A stretch of 64,000 bases of DNA, from NCBI RefSeq assembly GCF_017086365.1, contig NZ_CP070969.1, positions 3,782,001 to 3,846,000 on the forward strand, read 5' to 3'. A program made the translations under genes and the position numbers. Source of the stretch: Paenibacillus tianjinensis (GTDB taxonomy: Bacteria > Bacillota > Bacilli > Paenibacillales > Paenibacillaceae). The notes beneath the pieces were generated by a model. That model saw only the letters and a list, made by a program, of their open reading frames with translations, made no database searches and had not been told where the DNA came from. Of the stretch, positions 59,654 to 64,000 are shown piece after piece (positions within the stretch are counted from its first letter, which is position 1; each line of letters begins with the position of its first letter).

Positions 59654-59757
59654 GGCTATCATCCCTTTCAATTGTGTTGCTATATTATATGTATTTTCTG
59701 GAAGATGGCTATAGTACAACCATCCAGATTTACAGTCATGAGATAGGAAAAGACCAT

Positions 59758-59800
59758 TACAAAGAACCCGTCCTCCTCGCGGAAGAACGGGTTCTTTGTG
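59758..59800. terminator. Bidirectional terminator
   Basis: ACAAAGAACCCGT and ACGGGTTCTTTGT form a 13-bp hairpin just past the stop of cysI; it ends cysJI on the minus strand. Confidence 0.88.
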
Positions 59801-59809
59801 TGGGTATGA

Positions 59810-61534
59810 TTAATCGTGGAAATTCAAGCCTGAGGTAACGGCTTCTACGTATCCGCTGCGGATCACAAAATCACCAAAATGCTCCCCGGTTCTGCGTTCC
59901 TTGGCATATCGTTGAATGATCGGCTCCAGCGTTTCCAGTATTTCCTGTTCACCGATATTCTCCTTATACAGTTTATTCAGCCGGTCGCCGGCAAAGCCGG
60001 CACCCAGATACATATTGTATTTGCCCGGAGCTTTGCCGATGAAGGAGATTTCACCGAGGGCCGGTCGTGCACAGCCATTCGGGCAGCCGGTCATCCGGAT
60101 GACAATTTCCTCATCTCGCAGGCCTGCCTTGTCGATGATCAGCTCCAGCTTATCCAGCAGGACTGGAAGATACCGCTCCGCCTCTGCCATCGCGAGTCCG
60201 CAGGTCGGCAGGGCCACACAGGACATGGCACTGCGCCGCAGAGCAGAATGATGCGCCCCGTCCGTCAGGCCATATTGCTGCGCGAGCTCGGCAATCCTGC
60301 GTTTCTTGGCGCTGCTCACGCCACCGATGATCAGGTTCTGGTTCGGCGTAAGCCGGAAATCTCCGGTGTGAATCTTCGCAATCTCACGGAGCCCGGTCAT
60401 CAGCGGATAACCTTCCTGATCCTGAATCCGGCCGCTCTGGATATAGAGCGTCAGGTTCCATTTGCCGTCGTATCCTTTTACCCAGCCGTAACGGTCACCG
60501 TTATGATCGAAATGATACTCACGTGCTGCTTCAAGCTCCCAGCCCAGCCGGTGATGCAGTTCGCCTCTGAACCAGTCCAGCCCGTGACGGTCAATTGTAT
60601 ATTTGAAACGGGCATTCTTGCGGACCGAGCGGTTGCCGTAATCTCTCTGGATGGTCACGGTCTTCTCGGCCACATCAATCATCTGTTCCGGCCGGACAAA
60701 TCCGATTACCCGTCCAAGCTGCGGATAAGTGTTCGTATCACCATGTGTCATGCCCATGCCTCCGCCTACGGAGACGTTGAAGCCAGCCAGCTTGCCGTCT
60801 TCCAGAATAGCGATGAAGCCCAGGTCCTGGGAAAATACATCAACATCGTTAGAAGGCGGCACCGCCAGACCAATCTTGAACTTGCGGGGCAGGTAGACCG
60901 GTCCATAGATCGGCTCGACCTCGACGTCCGCCTTGCTGTCCACAACCTTCTCTCCATCCAGCCAGATTTCGTGGTAAGCCGGCGTCCGCGGGGCCAGGTG
61001 ATCACTAATTTTGCGGGCCCACTCATAAACCTCCGCATGAACCTCCGACTGATACGGATTAGGGGAGCTCATTACGTTACGGTTGACATCCCCGCAAGCT
61101 GCGAGTGTAGTCATGAGTGTATCGTTAATGGTCTTGATCGTTTTTTTCAGGTTCCATTTCAGTACACCATGCATCTGAAAAGCCTGTCTTGTCGTCAGAC
61201 GAAGCGTGCCGTTTCCGTATTTATGAGCCAGCTCATCCATCACCAGCCATTGTGCAGCCGTTGCCACTCCTCCAGGAGCTACAACCCGCAGCATAAACTG
61301 ATAGGCCGGCTCCAGCTTGGAACGTTCGCGTTCGCTGCGCAGGTCCCGGTCATCCTGCATGTAGCTGCCATGGAATTTCAGCAGACGGTTGTCGTCCTCC
61401 GGCAGACCGCCTGTGATCGGATTGCGCAGAGTCGCTTCCAGCGCACCGCGCAGGTAGTTGCTCTCCAGCTTGATATGTTCAACATCACTTGGCGGCCCGC
61501 CGATCGGCTTTACCGCTGATTCATTATTTGCCAC
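59810..61534 (-). CDS. cysI: Sulfite reductase hemoprotein beta subunit
   Basis: The 574-residue protein is the sirohaem and 4Fe-4S subunit of assimilatory sulfite reductase. The four cluster cysteines are at 439 and 445 (CVALPTC) and at 484 and 488 (GCPNGC). Two nitrite/sulfite reductase ferredoxin-like half-domains precede the two 4Fe-4S domains, with [13 protein letters not shown] and [13 protein letters not shown] segments ([13 protein letters not shown]). It reduces sulfite to sulfide for cysteine synthesis with electrons from CysJ. The start is GTG with GGAG nine bases upstream, 35 bases after the cysJ stop. Confidence 0.95.
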   Translation of the reverse strand: MANNESAVKPIGGPPSDVEHIKLESNYLRGALEATLRNPITGGLPEDDNRLLKFHGSYMQDDRDLRSERERSKLEPAYQFMLRVVAPGGVATAAQWLVMDELAHKYGNGTLRLTTRQAFQMHGVLKWNLKKTIKTINDTLMTTLAACGDVNRNVMSSPNPYQSEVHAEVYEWARKISDHLAPRTPAYHEIWLDGEKVVDSKADVEVEPIYGPVYLPRKFKIGLAVPPSNDVDVFSQDLGFIAILEDGKLAGFNVSVGGGMGMTHGDTNTYPQLGRVIGFVRPEQMIDVAEKTVTIQRDYGNRSVRKNARFKYTIDRHGLDWFRGELHHRLGWELEAAREYHFDHNGDRYGWVKGYDGKWNLTLYIQSGRIQDQEGYPLMTGLREIAKIHTGDFRLTPNQNLIIGGVSSAKKRRIAELAQQYGLTDGAHHSALRRSAMSCVALPTCGLAMAEAERYLPVLLDKLELIIDKAGLRDEEIVIRMTGCPNGCARPALGEISFIGKAPGKYNMYLGAGFAGDRLNKLYKENIGEQEILETLEPIIQRYAKERRTGEHFGDFVIRSGYVEAVTSGLNFHD

Positions 61535-61569
61535 GATTGATCGTCTCCTTCCGCTTCCATCCGCTGCCC

Positions 61570-63426
61570 TTAATATACATCGCGCTGATAGCGCTGTTCT
61601 TGTTGCATGTTATCCAGATATGCTGCAGCGTCACTAGGGCTCAATCCGCCTTCTTCTTGAATAACGGTAACCAGTGCCGCGTGGACATCATGGGCCATAT
61701 GCTTCTCATCGCCACACACATATACATGTGCGCCTTCCTTCAGCCAGGCATACAGCTCCTTGCTGTGCTCAAGGATACGGTGCTGCACATATACCTTCTC
61801 TTCCGTATCGCGGGAGAACGCCACATCCAGCTTGCTCAGCACGCCGTCCTTCAGCATCCGCTGCCAATCCGTCTGGTAGAGGAAGTCGGTCACGAAATGG
61901 CGGTCGCCATAGAACAGCCAAGTTTTGCCGCCTGCGCCCTGCTCTTCCCGTTCCTCCAGGAATGAGCGGAAAGGTGCAACCCCTGTACCCGGCCCAATCA
62001 TAATCACCGGAACATCGGGATTTGCCGGAAGCTTGAAATTCGGATTACTCTGAATGTACACCGGCAGTGTATCGCCAGGCTGTACCCGTTCTGCGCAGTG
62101 CACCGAGCAGACGCCGTAACGTTCACGTCCATGGGATTCATAACGTACGGCCCGGACCGCAAAATGAACTTCATCGGGATTTGCGTTAAAGCTGCTGGCA
62201 ATTGAATACAATCTTGCAGGCAGCTTGCGCAAAATGGTTACAAAGCTGCGGGCGGGAACCTCCCAGGGTGCAAAATCAACAATCAGATCAAGCAGGTCGC
62301 GGCCATGGATATAAGCCTTCAGTTCTGCCGCAGCCTCCGGAAGAAGTAAAGCATGTAGTCCTGCAGCAGTGGTCAGCTTTGCCGCCTGTTCCAGCAGCGG
62401 TTTCGTCAGTACGGTGATTTCGTAGTGGCGCAGCAGCGCTTCACGCAGCGTCCCCTCTTCACCTTTCTTATTTAACGGAACGGATTCGTCGGGATTCCAC
62501 CCCATGGCGGCTATAATATCTGCCACCAGCTGCGGGTGGTTCTCAGGGTAGACCCCAAGAGAATCGCCTGGTTCAAAGCTCAGATTGGAGCCGGCAAGCG
62601 ACAGCTCGAGATGCCTTGTCTCGCGGTCGGAGCCGCGTCCGTTCAGATTCAGATTCTCCAGCACTTCTGCGTGGAAGGGATGATTGCGGGAGTAGGGTGA
62701 AGCTGGAGCATCTGCTGTCTCAACTGCCTCGACGGCTGCATCTGCGATCGCAGCCACATTCTGCGGGCCGTTCAACGCGCTGATGACCTGCTCGAACCAC
62801 TCAGCAACCGGCTCATCATAATCCAGATCGCAATCGACGCGCGGACTAAGCCGCTGGCCGCCCAGCTCTTCCAGCCGCTGATCGAAGTCTTTACCGGTCT
62901 GGCAGAAGAATTCATAGGAGGTATCGCCCAGAGCAAGTACCGAATATCGCAGCGATTCCAGCTGAGGCGCTCTTTTGCTGTAGAGGAATTCATGGAAGGC
63001 GCGGGCATTGTCAGGCGGTTCACCTTCCCCATGGGTGCTCGCCAGGATTAGCAGATTCTCGATCTTTTTAAGTGTATTTGTTTTGAAGGCGTTCATCGCC
63101 GCCACGGTCACCTGGAAGCCTTGCTCCTCGAGCTTGCGGGACAGGCTGGACGCCAGCCGCTGGCAGTTTCCGGTCTGGGAGCCGAACAGAATGGTCACCT
63201 GACGGGATGATTGCGGTGCTGCAGGAGCTGCTGCATTCGAGGCTGCCGCAAGCACCGGCTGCTCACCGGTTGCCGGAACCGGGTTCGTAGTTCCCCGCAG
63301 GGACATTGCGGATAAATATCCGCCAAGCCAAATCTGCTGCGATTCCGTAAGTGTAGGCAGCAGCCGGTTCAGAAGTTCAACCTGGCTCTCGCTAAACGGG
63401 CTATTCGTAACTTGTAGTTGCACCAA
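61570..63426 (-). CDS. cysJ: Sulfite reductase flavoprotein alpha subunit
   Basis: A 618-residue flavoprotein. An N-terminal flavodoxin domain at about 76-215 binds FMN ([44 protein letters not shown]). The remainder is a ferredoxin-reductase module with FAD ([18 protein letters not shown]) and NADPH sites ([31 protein letters not shown]), and it ends YQRDVY as in other CysJ. It passes electrons from NADPH to CysI. The start is TTG or GTG at 63426/63423, with GGAGAGG upstream. CymR- or CysL-type control is expected for this operon in bacilli. Confidence 0.95.
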   Translation of the reverse strand: MVQLQVTNSPFSESQVELLNRLLPTLTESQQIWLGGYLSAMSLRGTTNPVPATGEQPVLAAASNAAAPAAPQSSRQVTILFGSQTGNCQRLASSLSRKLEEQGFQVTVAAMNAFKTNTLKKIENLLILASTHGEGEPPDNARAFHEFLYSKRAPQLESLRYSVLALGDTSYEFFCQTGKDFDQRLEELGGQRLSPRVDCDLDYDEPVAEWFEQVISALNGPQNVAAIADAAVEAVETADAPASPYSRNHPFHAEVLENLNLNGRGSDRETRHLELSLAGSNLSFEPGDSLGVYPENHPQLVADIIAAMGWNPDESVPLNKKGEEGTLREALLRHYEITVLTKPLLEQAAKLTTAAGLHALLLPEAAAELKAYIHGRDLLDLIVDFAPWEVPARSFVTILRKLPARLYSIASSFNANPDEVHFAVRAVRYESHGRERYGVCSVHCAERVQPGDTLPVYIQSNPNFKLPANPDVPVIMIGPGTGVAPFRSFLEEREEQGAGGKTWLFYGDRHFVTDFLYQTDWQRMLKDGVLSKLDVAFSRDTEEKVYVQHRILEHSKELYAWLKEGAHVYVCGDEKHMAHDVHAALVTVIQEEGGLSPSDAAAYLDNMQQEQRYQRDVY

Positions 63427-63489
63427 TATCGACCTCTCCTTAGCAAAAAATCTTCTACTCTATTAACATCATGAACTCAGGCTAACATA

Positions 63490-63520
63490 ATTATAAGAAA
63501 CCTTCAACGAGTCGCTCGTT
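63490..63520 (-). promoter_or_regulatory. -10 element and inverted repeat upstream of cysJ
   Basis: On the minus strand a TATAAT (63490-63495) lies 64 bases before the cysJ start, and AACGAG-TCG-CTCGTT (63506-63520) lies just upstream of it. No clear -35 is seen, so the dyad could take the place of an activator site (CysL-type) or be a repressor site. It is a weak call. Confidence 0.4.
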
Positions 63521-63563
63521 CACTAAATTATGGGATTCTAGGTACATTATTCAATAAAACGCA

Positions 63564-63610
63564 AAAAAGCCGCTTAAATCATAGTAAATAACTCCGATTT
63601 AAGCAGCTTC
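63564..63610 (-). terminator. Terminator between lspA and cysJ
   Basis: On the minus strand GAAGCTGCTTAAATC and GATTTAAGCGGCTT pair and are followed by T6. It separates the upstream lspA transcript from cysJI. Confidence 0.8.
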
Positions 63611-63699
63611 ATTACATTTAATGATAACTTGCATTAGATAAAATGATATAAAAATTTGGTTGCTGAACCCTTTTTCAGGGGCATTCGCCTTGATGGGGT

Positions 63700-64000
63700 T
63701 CAGTTTTGCTTGATTTGTTTTCTTTTGATCCTGCTGCTCTTCACTTGCCCGAGAATCAGATGAATGACAATCAGGATCCCCCCGGCATTAATCGCCAGAT
63801 CGGCCAAATTGAGAATGCCCCCGCCCTTCCCGAATACGAGAAAGTCCGTAACCTGATGAAACAATACACGGTCAATCCCGTTGCCGACAGCCCCGCCTAC
63901 CAGAAAACCACTGGCTGCTTCCAGGAGCGGACCCCGCAGCTCTCCTTTATGCCGGTAATAGAAGACCGCTGCGACAAATCCAGCGGCGACGATGGCAAAA
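63700..64000 (-). CDS. lspA: Signal peptidase II, C-terminal part
   Basis: The gene enters the window from the right edge; its last 100 residues are visible. FLVGGAVGNGIDRVLFHQVTD contains the conserved GN-x-x-DR motif, with one catalytic Asp, and GILNLADLAINAGGILIVI has the second (NLAD). Membrane helices flank both. The protein cleaves signal peptides of prolipoproteins, of which this window encodes several. It ends with a basic tail rich in Lys and Gln. A CTGAACC/GGTTCAG hairpin lies across its stop. Confidence 0.9.
   Translation of the reverse strand, partial: FAIVAAGFVAAVFYYRHKGELRGPLLEAASGFLVGGAVGNGIDRVLFHQVTDFLVFGKGGGILNLADLAINAGGILIVIHLILGQVKSSRIKRKQIKQN

Noticed and set aside
59879..61519. 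A 546-codon plus-strand open frame opposite cysI
   Set aside because: It is the antisense shadow of a strongly conserved gene and has no ribosome site or family resemblance.
63427..63699. A SAM or T-box riboswitch before cysJ
   Set aside because: The conserved cores of these riboswitches are absent; only a promoter-like element, a small dyad and the lspA terminator are present.
1..64000. CRISPR arrays, tRNA and rRNA genes, insertion sequences and prophage genes
   Set aside because: No spaced repeats, cloverleaf-like sequences, transposases or phage structural genes were found on either strand.

Overview
The window reads as ordinary chromosome of a low-to-mid GC, spore-forming Gram-positive bacterium, most likely Paenibacillus or a close relative. 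This rests on Bacillales-type families seen together: a YfmM-like ABC-F protein, a YdhG/frataxin-like protein, a lipoteichoic-acid-synthase-like enzyme, a Bce-type kinase/regulator/ABC exporter module, CgeB/WbsX-type glycan genes, and many small lipoproteins with LGC-type lipoboxes. Shine-Dalgarno sequences are strong (GGAGG), TTG and GTG starts are common, and perfect hairpin terminators sit between most genes. I see no rRNA, tRNA, CRISPR array, prophage or intact insertion sequence.

Layout. 1-20.7 kb: a HAD phosphatase, a lipoprotein, an ABC-F protein, an alcohol-dehydrogenase-like reductase, an LTA-synthase-like enzyme, a secreted protein, a YdhG homologue, acetyltransferases, an orphan AAA ATPase, small lipoproteins, a degenerate GIY-YIG protein, a DrrAB-type ABC exporter, and a divergent MarR-DUF6544 operon whose promoter carries two MarR-type operators. 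20.8-28.2 kb: two hydrolases and a Bce-like antimicrobial-peptide resistance module. Its exporter (22478-25170) and its two-component system (26462-28152) are separated by a convergently or divergently placed adenosine-deaminase-like gene, and a 15-bp perfect palindrome with a BceR-like core lies upstream of the exporter. 28.2-45 kb: regulators, transporters, lipoproteins, a bactofilin-like lipoprotein, a CPBP protease, a Fur-controlled siderophore-esterase-like gene, an asparaginase and an amino-acid permease, with several broken genes and one 685-bp stretch without a gene. 45-52 kb: a two-gene unit of a polytopic membrane protein and a 1809-residue protein that joins a Ser/Thr kinase, an AAA ATPase, a helical region, GAF, PAS and an intact GGEEF diguanylate cyclase domain. 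52-64 kb: small enzymes, a CBS protein, methionine aminopeptidase, a probable spore- or cell-surface glycan group (CgeB-like, a frameshifted WbsX-like gene and a 12-residue-repeat protein), the sulfite reductase operon cysJI, and the end of lspA.

A recurring feature is gene damage. Five genes carry small indels (near 11940, 26421, 28412, 40600 and 58570), two of them in short T runs, and two or three short gene remnants are visible (3462, 30477, possibly 34410). The T-run cases could be sequencing error; the 4-bp TATC duplication in the deaminase and the out-of-frame lipobox near 40600 look more like real decay. The most distinctive system is the kinase-ATPase-cyclase giant with its membrane partner. 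I see no clearly unprecedented system.
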